Below are positions 20,401-32,000 of a stretch of 64,000 nt of DNA, piece by piece. The stretch lies in NCBI GenBank assembly GCA_037447655.1, contig JBBHKE010001492.1, positions 188,001 through 252,000 of the forward strand, given 5' to 3'. The position numbers and the translations under genes were made by a program. The notes beneath the pieces are model-generated. The model was not told the DNA's origin and searched no databases. It worked only from the letters and a program-made list of their open reading frames with translations. Numbering within the stretch: position 1 is the first letter of the stretch; the number at the start of each line of letters is the position of its first letter. The DNA comes from Zygnema cylindricum (lineage: Eukaryota > Streptophyta > Zygnematophyceae > Zygnematales > Zygnemataceae).

Positions 20401-23400
20401 AACCAGAATGAAGAACAATTAAGATTTGATTTAAAAAAAAAAAGTAGATTAGAATTTTAAAGACGAGCGGTCTAGAAAAGGATTAGAAGGAAAAGCGATC
20501 GAAATTATATTTATATAGAATAAGGAAGAAGGATTGAGATTGAAATGAGAAATAAGAGAGATTGAGATTATAATTAGAAATAAGAGAGATTGCCAATGGA
20601 ATTAGAGGAAGAGAGATTAAAATTTAGATTAGAAGGAAGTGAGATTGAGATTATAATATGAAGGAATAGAGAATGAAATTAGAATAAGGAAGAAAGATTA
20701 ACATTAGAATTAGAAGGAAAAGATTGAGATAAAAGCTAGAAGAACGAAAGTTTGGGATAAGAATTAAAAGGAAGAGTGTTTGGTTCAAATATAATTTAGA
20801 AGGAAGAGAAATTGATTAAAATAATGATTTAAAGGATGAGAGATTGATTAAGATACGAATGAGAAGGAAGAGAGATTTAGTAAGAATAGATTTGAAAGGA
20901 CAAGTGATTACGATTAGAATTAGAAGGAAGAGAGATAAGAATTGAACTATGAGGAAGAAAGTTTGAGATTCGAATTAGGAGGAAGAGCGATCAAGATTCG
21001 AACTAGAAAGAAGAGCGATCTAGATCAAATGAGCGATCAAGATTGGAATTAGAAGAAAGAGCAATTAAGATTAGAGTTGATAAGCGATCAAGATCAGAAT
21101 TAGGAGCGGTAAAGATTAGGAGGAAGAGATATTGAGAATGGTATTGGAAGAAAGAAAGGTTGAGATTAGAACTAGAAAGAAAAGAGATCGAAATTGAAAA
21201 AAAAGGAAGGGAAATTGAGATTTGAATTAGAAGAAAAAATTATAGAGATTAGAACTAGAAGGAAAAGGGATTGAGGTTAGAATTTCACGAAAAGAGATTG
21301 AGATTAGAAGTAAAAGGAATGAAATTGGGGTTAGTATTATAAGGAGGGGAGATTGATTGAAATGAAAGAAAAAAAGCTAATTAAAATGAGAATTAGGAGT
21401 ATATGTTAAGAAGAGAATTAGAAAGAAGAGGGATTGATTAAGATTAGAACTCGAAAAAGAAGAGGTTAACATAAGAACTGGAGATGTGCGAGATGAAGAT
21501 TAGAAATAGAAGGATTAGAAAGAGATTGATTAAGATGAGAATTGGTAGGAAGAGGGATTGATTAGGACAAGAATTAGAATGAAGAGCGATTAAGATTATA
21601 ATTTTTGAACGATGGCAATGAGAATCAGCCAAAAATACGGCCAAGATTAGAATCAGAAAGAAGAGTGATCAATAATAAAATAAAAAAGAAGAGCGATCAA
21701 GATTAAATTAAGAAGGAAAAGCGGTAAGATTGGAATTGGAAGGAAGAGCGATTAAAATTAGAATTATAAGCTAGAGCGATTTGCATTCAAAATAGAAGGG
21801 CGATTAAGATTAAAGTTAGAAGGAAGAGCGATTAAGAGTAGAATAAAATTAAAAGGAAGGGCTGTTAAGATTAAAATAAGGAAGAAGATATATCAAGGTC
21901 AGAATATACCGGAAGAGCGACCAAGATCAAATTTAGAAAAAACAGCGATCAATATTAGAATGAGAAAAAAGAGAGATTGAGATTAGAACTTGAAAGAAGA
22001 TAGATTAAAATCAGAATTAGAAATAAAAGAGATTGAGATTGGAACTAGAGCAGAAAGAGATTGAGATAAGAATTAAAAGGGAGAGGGATTGTAGTTAGAA
22101 CTAGAAAAAAAAGCGATCAATATCAGAATTAAAAGGATGAGCAATTAAGATGAAAATGAGAAGGAATGGGGTGAAGATTGGAATGAGAAGGAAAGAAGAT
22201 TTAGCTTAGAACTAGAATGAAGAGAAATAGAGATTTGAATTAGAAGAAATAAAGATTGGGATTAGAATTAGACAGAGAAGAGATTGATTAACATAGGAAC
22301 TAGAAGGAGAAGAGATTGATAAATATATGAATTAAAAATAACAGAGATTTTTTATTACTAGGATTTGAAGGAAGAGCGATCGTGATTAGAACTCGAAAAA
22401 AAACCAGTTACGATCAAAGTTAGAAAGAAAAGTGATCAAGATCAGAACTAGAAGGAACAGTGTTCATGATTAGAATCAGAAAAAGAGCGATTAATATTAG
22501 AGTCAAAAGGAAAAATAAATGATTTAGAATTAGAAGGCAAAGAAATTGAGATAGATTTAAAAGGAAGGGAGATTAAGATTAGAATTGGAAGGAAAAGAGG
22601 TCTAAATTAGAACTAGAAGGAAGAGCGATGAAGATTAAAACTAGAAAGAAGAAAGAATAAGATTAGAATTAGAAGGAATAGCGATCAAAATTAAAATTAG
22701 AGCCATCAAAATCAAATTTAGAAAGGACAGCGATCAAAATCTGGATTAGAAAGGATCTCCATCAAAGTTACAGTTAGAAGGCAGAGCAATCAAGATTAGA
22801 GTTTGAAAAGAAAGCGATTAAGATGAGAATTAGTCGGAAGAGCAATCAAGATTAGAATTAGGAAGAAGAGCGTTTAAGATTAAAATTAGAAAGAAAGAAG
22901 AGATTGAGATTGAAATTAGAAAGATAAAATGAGATTATAATTAGAAAGAATGGAGAATGAGATTAGAATTAGAAGGAAAAGAAATTGAGTTTAAACCTGC
23001 AAAGAAAATATATTAAAATTAGGACTGAAAAGAAGAAAGATTTAGATTAGAGCAAGAAGGAAAAGATATTAAGATTAGAACTAGAAGGAAGACAGATGAA
23101 GATTATAACTAGAAAGAAGAGAGATTATGATTTGAATCATAAAGAAAAGAGATTAAGATTAGAAATAGAAGGAAGATAGATCAAGATCAGAGCTAGAAGA
23201 AAAAGTGATTAAGATCAGAATTAGAAAGAAGAGCGATCAGGACTATAATATAAAAAATGAGCGATCTAGGTTAGAAGTAGAAATAGCGATTAAGACGAGA
23301 ATTAGAATGGTGAGTAATCAGTATCAAAATAAGCAAGAAGAGCGATCAGGATAAAAATTTAAAAGAAAAACGTTTAAGATTAGAATTAGAATGAAGAGCG

Positions 23401-26400
23401 ATGAAGATCAGATTTACCAGGAAGATCAGTTAAGATTAAAATTAGAAAGACGACTAAGAATAGTATCAGAAGAAAGACCGATTGCGAATAGAATTAGAAA
23501 ACAACAATATTAAGATTAGAAGTACAAAGGAAAAGTATTATGATTAGAATAAGAAGGAAGAGAGATTAAGATTATAATTAGAAGGAAGAATGGAGAAAAG
23601 AATGATTATGATTTGAGCTAGGAGGACGCGAGATTAAGATTAGAATTTGAAGGAATATCGATGAAAAGCGATGAAGATTAGAACTAGAAGGAAGACCGAA
23701 GCAGATTAAAATTAGAAGGAAAAAAGATGAAGATTGGAACTAGGAAAAAGACAAGTAAGGCTGTAATTAGAAGGAAAAAATATTAGAAATTGACGATTAG
23801 AAAGAGAAGGTATGCTGGTTAATATTTTAAAAGAAAGATGATTAGAATTAATAGGAAAGATGATTAAAAATAGACGGAACGTGATCTAAATTAGAAAGAA
23901 GGACGATTAGAGTTGGCATAGTGGATAATTTAAATGGGAAGAAAGGATGATTGGAATTAGAAGGAACAATGATTAGGATTAAAAGGAAAGGTGATTAGAA
24001 TTATAAGGATTATTAGAATTAGAAGGAAAGATAATCAAAGCTAGATAAAATAAGAAACAATAATGAATTAAACATTATTATTAACAATGATAACAAGAAA
24101 GCAACATCGCAATCATAACAGCAATAGCAATCATAATAATAAGTATATCAGCAGTATTAAAAATATGCAAATAAGCTTAATAAAACAATAAAACCAATCA
24201 TAACAATACTTCTGAATTATAAGCAATAATTAGTGTAATCATAAAAATGATAAAATAAATAATTAACAACCTTAATGTATAATGATATTAAAAAACAATA
24301 GGAAAGATAAAAAAATAATATGCATAACTTCAGATATTAAATAATGATATTTAATAACAATTGTCTAAAAATATGACCAGTAAAGGAAAAATATCTTGCG
24401 CTATAGTTTATATCTATTCATTTTTAGTGATAAATAAATATTACATTTGAAAACCTTCATTTTCGATAAGAAAATTAATAAAATCATTTTTTTCATTAAG
24501 TTCTAATGTTGATTTTTAGCATTGTTTTTTGGTTAAAAATTTTGTTGCAAAGATTTGCTATTTTTTTTAGATTTTTTTTTTATAAATTTTATGTATGACT
24601 AAACCGAGAAGAAACATACAACATATGAGAGAGAAGAGGAGGCGAAAAGGATGGGATGGTGGGTGTGCATATGAACAAATGCACTTGTGTGTGGAGAAAT
24701 TGTTTATTTGTACTGTTTTCTTTTGCCTTGATGTTTGATTTCTTTTAGTTTTTTTTTGAAATTGGTATTACGGGATGCCTTGTATCCCAGATTTCTAGAA
24801 AACATCGAATTGAAAGGGAAAATTCCATCGTCCATCGGTCGGCTGAAATCCCTCAAATTATTGTAAGACACGTGTCACTATGGTTGGGTTACGCATGCAG
24901 TCGAATGGCTTGTTGAAAAATAATAGTTTACCACATCGCATTTTGTCAATAGCCAAGATCTTATTTGTATTTTCGTTTTTGTTTTCTATGCAAAAATTTG
25001 AATATAGAAGTTTAGGTGCTTTGATGGTAGAAAAAAGAAAGAAAGGGAAAGGAAATGCTAGTGGGATAAAAAGGGTGGGGTCGGGGCTAAGAGTGGGGGG
25101 GATAAAGGAATCGTGATTATTCCGATGTCAATTGGAAAGCTTGAATTTTAAGAACGTGCATTTCTCTTTCTATTTTTTAGTGAGTAATTATAACTTGCTT
25201 AAATTGGTTTTTCTATAATGGTTTGCGGATTGTATATTTTTTGCAATGAAAGAGAGAAAAAAGAAAAGCATGTTAAAACCGTGCGGTGCAATTTTTTTAT
25301 TTTTTGTTATTGTTATTATTTTTATTTGTTTATTTATTTTTTGGCACAATTACCATAATTTCTACCATTTATTATCACAATTATTATAATCGTCATTATG
25401 AAAGAAATTCACCCACGATGTTTATCTTTTTTTTTTGTTTTCAAAAATCCACGTTCAATTTTCTAAGTATATTGGTGTGACTTATCTTCCAAATGTATTA
25501 TCAAGTTTTAAATCAAAGTATTAGTAGAATAATAGGAATAATATTTTATAAAAAAATTAATCAACACTAATTGTCCAAAAATAATAATAGTAAAAGTTGC
25601 AAATTGTACAAAAAAATAATTAATTGTACAAACTTGAGTCACTGATAAAGAAAAAAAGGTGACGCAAAAGGGGGTAGCGAATTGTAAAAAAGATTGTCGT
25701 TGTTTGGTACATTGCAATTTATATAGGCGTAATTTTTTCTTCTAAGTTTCAACAAATATTTTGTTTAAAGACTTGTTTTGCAGTTTATTTATTTTATTTT
25801 ATTGAAAATTGGGTAAGTGGTTGGCAACGGGTGGTGGGAGGGAAGGGGATCGTCGTAAAGCTATGGCGTATTAAAATATTGCATTTTGAAATGCATTATG
25901 TTCTCACCCAATTCTCAGTAGAACTTTTGTGCTCGATTATGTTTTTTTTATTATTAGTGTTCTACTAATTCTATTATTAGTTTTTTTCTTTTTTTTTATA
26001 TGTATATATATATTTTTAGTTTTTTTAATCATATGCAAATAATTATTTTATGTGAAGCAAAAAAAAATAAGACAAAAAAAAGGGTAAGTCATAAATTGTA
26101 AATATATGTATATTTGATATTTATTTATATACATACGTATGTGTGGGGCATAATTTAAGTATACATGAATATTAGCATTAACAACAGGATAAATAAAATA
26201 CAGAAAATAAAAAATATGAATAGTAAATAGCAGCTGAAAATGTTATTAAACAATATTGAGTAATGATAAATATTAACGAAAAATGATAAACTAAAACTAA
26301 CAATCAAAGATAACTATACAAATCACAAATGAATGATAATCACAATCTCTAACCATAGAAATCATAAAAAAGGGTAACAAAAATGGAAAAGAAAAAAAAT

Positions 26401-28743
26401 AGTGGTAAATAATGATGAAAAAAATAAATGATGGTTGTTAAAAAAAAATATAAAAAATAATAAATGGTAAATTTACGTAATATGAATTACTTAATAATAG
26501 AAAATAAAAAGAATCATATAGATAATAAAAAACTAAGGATAAGTAATGACTAATCTATAAACAATAAACAACAAGTAAAAAATAAGTAACAATAACATAA
26601 TAGAAAATATTTTAAATATCAATAGCACATGATAAAAAAATTAAAAACGTTATTCATATATACACATAATATTACATGAACAACTACTAACTAAACAATA
26701 ATAAAAGCAAAAAAAAGTTAGCAACAAAATCGAAAAGGCAAAATAATAACGATATTATTGAAAGAAAAAAACACATAATAATTCCAAACAAACAATGATT
26801 ATTGTTAATAAGTGATATCAACTAGTAATAAATGATAATCAATAAAAAATAATAATATCAATAATAATGTTAATAAGTAAAAATAACAAATATTAAACAG
26901 TAATAATGAATATAATATAATAATAAAAGAATGAAAAATAACAATAATTTATAATTACAAGTGATATACAATCGCTTAAAATAAAATACAAATAATAGCA
27001 TGAACTTAAAAAAAAAATATGAAAAATAAATTAACAACTATCTATAACTATAACCTATATAAAAAAAAAAATTGAATAATTAAAAAGAAATAACCTCTAT
27101 CTATACGAAGTATTAGGGGAAAGTTTTTCATGTTTAATGATTTGAAAAAAAAAAAAATAATTTCTCTTTATTTTCTCGTTAACATTTAAGATTTGATTTT
27201 GTTTTCATAAGAGGCATTTTTTCCTAGTAAATTTTTGTTAATTCTTTGTTTACATTTAAAAAATTGTAATTTTTAAAATTTTAGTGAATTCGTAAGACTA
27301 AGAGAGGAGGTGAGGATGAGTGGGGCAAAGAGAAATGATTATATTAACAAGAAAATGGTTATAAAACTTGCATTAGAAAAATGTGTCATTTTTATATATT
27401 TCGAAAATGTCTTTTCTTATTGGCTTGCAATTTTTTTTATTTTGAATAGAAAAAGGGGGTCGAGGAAAGTGACTAAATCCATCTAGTTTAAAAATGTTGC
27501 AATTTGTTTATTTTTTCCCTCCTATTATTAGCAATTTTTTTATTATTTGTTTTGTCTTTCTTTTTTGATGTGTTTTTTTATTAAAGTAATTTGAAATCAA
27601 ATAATTTATTTGAAGGTTAAGGATAAAATTAAAAGAGACGGTGCAAAAGATAAGATTTATATATAATTACAAGGCACAACACAAAAAGAATTAAAACCGA
27701 TATAATGTAAACATTATACCTAATTGTTAGTTATGACCTAATTCATATTTTAATGCCCTTATCCTCGTGTTGATGTGGTTTTTTATGGGTTTATATATTT
27801 CTATATGTATTCATTACCTACAGGCAGATAGATATGTAGGGTATTGGAGAAACATGTCCTTTTTCCTTTGAAATTCTACATGAATTGTAATTTTTGTTTT
27901 TGTTTTAACTCCTATGTAAATATTTATAATTTTTGTTGAAAATTGGCTATGTTGAGTATATGTTAATTTAAATGTTTTTTTTTGTATAAATCACAAAAAT
28001 TAGTTGTACCAAAGGCGGTGAGGTAAGGTCAGGTGGAGGGACAAGGAAAGGAGGGAAAAAGACAAGGTAGGTAAAGATGTACACAAACAACTTCGATTGT
28101 GTGTGATTATTTAAATTGATATTGTTTAATTTTTCCCTCGATATTATATTTTTTTATCGGTTTTTTTATAATTAGTATTGTGAATGATTCGTATCACAGA
28201 TTTATAGGGTCCAACCCGTTGAATGGGAGCATTCCATCGTCTATCTATCAACTAACATCCCTCGAATCCTTGTAAGACACATGACACTTGCTATCCATAG
28301 GCACAAGTATGTGTGGGGGAGGTATTAGAGATTCTTATTTTTCCATTTGAAATTTAACATGAATTGTAAAGAAAATTATCCCAAATCATTGTTTTTGATC
28401 AATATATGCTGTTAAAAATTAGAAATGCTAATTTCATGTTTTTTAATGTATTCCTTTTTTTCTCTTTAACAAAAGTAATTGAAAAATTATACCAAATTGG
28501 GGAAATAAAAGCTAATGTGAAACGACAAGGGAGGCGAGGGTGCATGCCAACAAATGTGATTGTGTGTGGATAAATTGCAAAATGATGTTTTTCTTTTTCC
28601 CCTCAATGTTTAATATATATATATTTTTTTGTATGTTTTATAAATGGTTTTTTAGATGTCGTGTTTTACAGAGTTTTATTCAGAATCCAATTGAGTGGAA
28701 ACATTTTATCGTCCATAGGCCAACAGACATCGCTCAAACAATT
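8314..28743 (+). CDS. LRR receptor-like gene, six exons spread over 20 kb (3' end not found)
   Basis: Six exons join in one frame. They are 8314-8410, 9027-9168, 17288-17365, 24791-24862, 28200-28271 and 28672-28743. The product starts with a signal peptide (MAATTIAMTLLIAACHVALV), followed by an LRR N-terminal cap (ADKSALEAVKGAVEKKG, then WEWGWVDIPFTC, GRLIS) and four leucine-rich repeats (GSIAPEIGNLTRLQFL, GKIPSSIGRLKSLKLL, GSIPSSIYQLTSLESL, GNILSSIGQQTSLKQL). Every intron after exon 2 is in the same phase (two bases of a Leu or Ile codon, then one), and the last three exons are exactly 72 nt, the one-repeat-per-exon layout of plant LRR receptors. Intron 2 holds Copia element A; intron 3 holds a 6.3-kb minisatellite. 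No transmembrane or kinase exon is visible before retroelement-like sequence begins at about 29.0 kb, so the gene may be truncated or continue with long introns. The likely role is extracellular ligand perception or protein interaction; which one cannot be told. Confidence 0.7.
9027..9168 (+). CDS. LRR gene exon 2: LRR N-terminal cap
   Basis: Acceptor TTTTGTTCCAG ends at 9026; donor AAT/GTGAGT at 9169. It encodes SALEAVKGAVEKKG, KIKCYKAEPWEWGW, VDIPFTCDHSGRLIS. The D-x-x-AL-x-x-K start, Trp-rich middle and final C-D-x-x-GR are the LRRNT_2 cap layout. It ends two bases into an Ile codon completed by exon 3. Confidence 0.65.
9321..9550 (+). repeat. Degenerate duplicate pieces of exon 2 inside intron 2
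   Basis: CTTTTACATGCGATGAC (about 9325) repeats the exon 2 segment CCTTTACATGCGATCAC (9130). At 9507-9545 a frame reads ALARLKGAVDGER against ALEAVKGAVEKKG in exon 2. The two pieces are in the opposite order to exon 2, so this is two partial duplications or a scrambled second copy rather than an alternative exon. The flanks hold CTCCC/GGGGA low-complexity runs. Confidence 0.4.
9783..10354 (+). repeat. 5' LTR of element A
   Basis: 572 bp, TG...CA. It opens with a 60-bp direct repeat (units from 9789 and 9849), each carrying a GC-rich hairpin CGGCCGTCGCG-GTCTGT-CGCGCGGCCG in otherwise AT-rich DNA. A TATA-like ACTATATACTGCAG lies near 10187. As the 5' LTR it should provide promoter and transcription start. 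Confidence 0.95.
10357..10368 (+). other. Primer-binding site of element A (initiator tRNA-Met 3' end)
   Basis: TGGTATCAGAGC, two bases after the 5' LTR, is the usual plant Copia primer site complementary to the 3' end of initiator tRNA-Met. Confidence 0.9.
10396..15264 (+). pseudogene. Element A gag-pol polyprotein with seven in-frame stops
   Basis: A likely start is ATG 10414-10416 (GCCGCCATGG). Gag covers 10414 to about 11900, with two CCHC knuckles (CFQCGKLGHMAASC, CHFCGKWGHISPQC) and an RGG-rich segment after them. Protease: WIIDSGASHHV. Integrase: zinc-binding HHRMCHTS to CEGC; catalytic D in VHIDLYGD, D in IRSDNGGEF, E in SPESNGVAERKNRT; then KRKGKF and the SRSW-GYFVGY tail. RT: KAIDAKWIFKTKTGA, LKQAPRTWY, YVDDFLM. 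RNase H: CDADWGGD, and ends RPKLGLM. Stops are TAA 11179, TAG 11371, TGA 12361, TAG 13738, TAG 14146, TAG 14917 and TGA 14947, all in one frame. The RT block upstream of TAFLNGDLEEE lacks about 12 codons that normally carry the first catalytic Asp, so this RT is dead. Confidence 0.92.
13735..13749 (+). promoter_or_regulatory. Candidate UAG readthrough site between integrase and RT (element A)
   Basis: TTA-TAG-CAA-TCA: the stop is followed by CAATCA, fitting CARYYA, the tobamovirus-type leaky context. The frame stays open on both sides. Element B has TAG-CAA-TTA at the homologous codon. It could equally be an old CAG-to-TAG mutation shared by descent. Confidence 0.4.
15276..15288 (+). other. 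Polypurine tract of element A
   Basis: GAGAGGGGGA immediately precedes the 3' LTR (TGTTAAG at 15289), the expected plus-strand priming site. Confidence 0.8.
15289..15859 (+). repeat. 3' LTR of element A
   Basis: 571 bp. Compared with the 5' LTR I count 18 substitutions, 13 of them transitions. In 12 of those 13 the 3' LTR has the T or A state, a directional pattern consistent with cytosine deamination. Confidence 0.95.
15865..17287. other. LRR intron 2, right part; no gene recognised
   Basis: Pyrimidine-rich start (CCTCTCCTCC), then AT-rich sequence with CCCTCCCCCCCCCC near 16485 and G-rich runs near 17025-17060 and 17215-17235. Short frames lack family motifs. Ends with acceptor TGCAG at 17283-17287. 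Confidence 0.5.
17288..17365 (+). CDS. LRR gene exon 3: end of cap and first LRR
   Basis: Acceptor GTGCAG ends at 17287; donor CTT/GTGAGT at 17366. Read with the two bases from exon 2 it encodes IYLSTLLEPLGGSIAPEIGN then LTRLQFL, an LRR of the plant G-x-I-x-x-x-IGNL-x-x-L type following directly on GRLIS. It ends in the same phase as all following exons. Confidence 0.65.
17790..24060. repeat. ~6.3-kb degenerate purine-strand minisatellite in LRR intron 3
   Basis: Hundreds of imperfect units of about 28 nt with the approximate consensus GATTAGAATTAGAAGGAAGA plus GCGATCAA or GAGATTGA. The + strand is overwhelmingly A and G with scattered T and very little C, so the strand asymmetry is extreme. 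Two unit flavours alternate in blocks (GCGATCAAGATC and GAGATTGAGATT), differing mainly by C/T exchanges. TAG and TGA codons in the units leave no long + frame. Borders are gradual (pure GA-rich flank at about 17700-17790; loss into AT-rich DNA at about 24050). Confidence 0.9.
24061..24790. other. AT-rich intron sequence before LRR exon 4
   Basis: AT-rich DNA, then a block (about 24650-24790) that recurs upstream of exons 5 and 6, including ACAAATG(C/T)-ACTTGTGTGTGGAGAAATTG. This shows that exon plus flanking intron was duplicated as a unit. Acceptor TATCCCAG ends at 24790. Confidence 0.5.
24791..24862 (+). CDS. LRR gene exon 4: one 24-residue LRR
   Basis: Exactly 72 nt between TATCCCAG and GTAAGACACG. 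It encodes FLENIELKGKIPSSIGRLKS then LKLL, in the canonical LRR spacing (L-x-x-N-x-x-L-x-G-x-IPSSIG-x-L). The first and last bases split a Leu codon with the neighbouring exons. Confidence 0.75.
24863..28199. other. LRR intron 4, very AT-rich; no gene
   Basis: 3.3 kb dominated by A-rich (about 26160-27080) and T-rich tracts with repeated AATAATAA and AACAATAA motifs. No frame with family motifs. A stretch at 24863-25120 has counterparts after exon 6, part of the duplicated unit. Confidence 0.5.
28200..28271 (+). CDS. LRR gene exon 5: one 24-residue LRR
   Basis: 72 nt between GTATCACAG and GTAAGACACATGACAC. It encodes FIGSNPLNGSIPSSIYQLTS then LESL. Phase as in exon 4. The intron start matches that of exons 4 and 6. 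Confidence 0.75.
28672..28743 (+). CDS. LRR gene exon 6: one 24-residue LRR (weaker)
   Basis: 72 nt between GTTTTACAG and GTAAGACACATGACAC. In the phase set by the other exons it encodes VLFRIQLSGNILSSIGQQTS then LKQL. IP has become IL and the Asn is lost, so this repeat is somewhat degenerate. Open. Confidence 0.65.
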
Positions 28744-29026
28744 GTAAGACACATGACACTATGGTTGTGTTACATATCAAAATTGTGGTTTAAATGTAGA
28801 TCATTTATCGCAAAAAAAAATTCACCGCATCAAACCTTTTTGAAAACAAAGTTTTATAATTTGTATTCTGGATATAATTTGTATTGCGAAAACCTAACCA
28901 AAAAAAATTACGTGACGTAATGGTGGAAAAATGAAGGACGGGGTTAGAAAAGCTGGTAATGTAGAGGGGTCAAAAAGGATGAATGGTACGAGGGAGGAGT
29001 TAGGGGCGGGGGGAGAGGGTGTGTGT

Positions 29027-32000
29027 GTTGAAATCCAATTAAAGCCTTGTCTGGTTTTTCCAACTACTTTTAGTCCCATGCGGTACGCTACAAGCCAAGT
29101 ACGTTAATTTACTTTTGTACTTCACTTAGTTGTTTGTACATACCTTTGTTAGTGTTGATAGTTCTTTTGTGGGAATCCAATTTAAATTCGATTCCTTTTA
29201 TCGTAACTAGTTGTACCTTCACTTGATACGCCTAGATTAAATCTACCTTTTGGAACCTTTTGGCTCCCTAGTTGTGGCTTCATGTTAAGTAACTAATTAA
29301 AAAAAAATTCATACGACAAATATTTACCTTGTCTCTTTTGTTTGCCGTTACCTCAGCTCTTTTCTATCTTTGGCCTTTTCCTTTTGCCTTGGCCTTTTTT
29401 GCTATATTGTAATATTAGCATTTTTGGCCATTTATGGCCACTCACTCAATAGGTTAAGGGTCTTCACCTACGTCTATCTCCAACTCGTTCCCTGAATTTC
29501 AGGGGAAAATCTTCTATGACTTGAAGTTTCAAATACAACATTTGTTTTCTTTTGAAAAAATCTGGTGCCACATCATTGGGGACGTGCCAAAACTTGTCTT
29601 CCCTGCCGGCACTGCAACTACTTTTGCTGCAAACCACTTTTGCTGCCACTTTTGCTGCCGCTCAAACAGTTGTCGTTTTGTGGATTTGTGTGTTGAAAAA
29701 CCTCACGATACAGTACAGGAGTAAAGTGACAATGAAAGCACACATTTCCCACTTCACTTGTCTATTAAATGAAGCCGATGTTATCTAGCTTTAACTCTCA
29801 AAGGAAGAAAGAACATTGTTGCTAATCCTATCCCTCCCGGATGACTTCAAGGAGAACCATACTAGGTCATACAAAAATCTGGTGACATAAACGTGGAGCG
29901 AATCAGTGATTGCAGTGTTGGAATCCGTTTCCAACAACATTGTGGAGTCACAGATCAATAAGAATTCCAAGATCTTCTAGGAGCCTGCAAACAGCCGAGA
30001 AGAAGGTGTAGTTAGAAGTCAAACATGTGACAGACAAAAGAGTTTCCTCCACAGTTGAAAGGAGTATCACTTCGTAGCATGTAGCGAACATGCAAAGAGG
30101 GGAGATTGCCAGAGAGTCACAGACAATCTAATCGAGGACAAAGGTGACCAATGCAACTTTGCCACACAACAGAGAGATCAAACCAAATTCAAAGACTGCA
30201 AACAATCCCATGACTAACTCAAAGAAATCCGGCACATTGCAAGGGAAGATGGTAAATAAGCATCAGCTGCAGAGTTGAGAAACATTTAGTACCAAAAAAT
30301 GGATAGAGAGATTGGAAGACCTGTCGCCGATCTGGACCACAGCCGCAGCAACAACACTGTAGAAGACAACGACTCCAAAAGAGACGAAAAGACATACGAG
30401 AAATCTGCAAACAGAAGGAATAGAAGGCAGAGAATCAGAGTGTCAGCCTGCAAAGAAAATATGGCCCGATTCTAAAAAGTGCAGGGAAAGCGTGGTCACA
30501 GATACGAGAGAGTCATTTCACAATGACAAGTAAAAACATAGTGGGAGGAGAGAGGCGTGGATGAATGGAGGGGAATACTCACCAAGGTGCCTTGGTCATC
30601 AAGTGACAAAGATTAGACAACCCAGACCCCATGCATCGGAAAACCAGATGAAGCCGCCCATATCCTCACCACAACAGTCACAAGATTCCGAAAAAGAATC
30701 TAAGGTCTGTGAATTGAGAGACATGTGAATGGAGAAACCTGTCAATCCTACAAGAACCTAGCAACAAAATCATGAGAAAAAGTTAGTAAAAAAGAAATCA
30801 TCGGAATGACTCTTTGCAGAAGGTTAGACATGACAAGTAGCAAGTCAAGTACTCTATTAGAAATCATAATACTTGAACAGAAAGTCAAAAGTTAGATTGT
30901 CAAACAAGTTGCAAAGCAGGTTTCTAGAGTTACATTGGAGACACGTAGACCAGAAATTAGAGTTAGAGGATAAACATCAAAACTCTCACGAATTAAAACT
31001 CTCATAAGTAGGGGATAGATGCCTCACCAAAAAAAAGAGGTCAAGGTCCATCTAGAAGTTTTGAGAAGCATTGATGACAGAGGTAGCCATCGGGCTACTA
31101 GCGGTCATTCAAACCCAATTAACGTTCGTATGGACCAAGGCAGAGAGGACCAAAAAGTCAACCTGCAAAATAGAATTCAAAAGGGTTAGATCCATCAGAT
31201 TCACCAAGGTAGAGGAAACAAAGAGGAGGCCAAAAAAGGAGAAGTACAGGAAAAGAAATCACAAAAATTTAGAGGTGAGAGGGTTAGTGCAAGGACTAAA
31301 CCGAGATAGAAAAAGAAACATCACAGATGTAGCTCCTAAAATCAAAGATCACAATGCGTCTAGCAACAGTGGGAGTCACACAGGTACAAGAAGGGACTCA
31401 CCAAGAGGAGCTGACACCGTGAAGGAAATTCCAAGGAGACGCCCGACAATTCAATCGCACAAGACAACCCCTTAGCCCACCATCTCTAGCGAAGGCGCTC
31501 GTTTCAACACCAAAAGATCAAAGATGAAAGGACCACAAATCAAAGGAGCCGAATCTGCAAAAAAAAAAACAGTGGCTCAGAAAAAGTAACCATGCAGAAA
31601 GGCATTTCGAAAGGAAATTGTGCCAAAGACAGAAATGAAGAAAATGAAAGTGACAATAATCAAAATTAGAGAACTTTCAGATAGTGAGCCAGCTAATGCA
31701 GGAGTGCTTTCAGCTGAAGAGGAGACGATGGAAAAGAACTTACCATGCCTCCAGCCGATAGGGAAGAAAACAGTGGATTGGCCGAAGGCCAAGTCCACTC
31801 CCGAAGGCATATTCGAAGGAGCTCCACCTCCAAGAGGAACTCCTACCACCATGAGGAAGGTGGAATCTGCAAACCGGAGAAAGAAAGGGTAAAAGTCAGA
31901 AAACAGCGGTGACTCAGTCACAAAGGAAGCTTCTGAACAGATACGAAAAACTGTGCAATTTAATTTCAACAGTTTAAACCCCGCAGATCTCTCCCACTCA

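Noticed and set aside
17790-24060. CRISPR-like array
   Set aside because: Eukaryotic context; units are adjacent and degenerate with no unique spacers.
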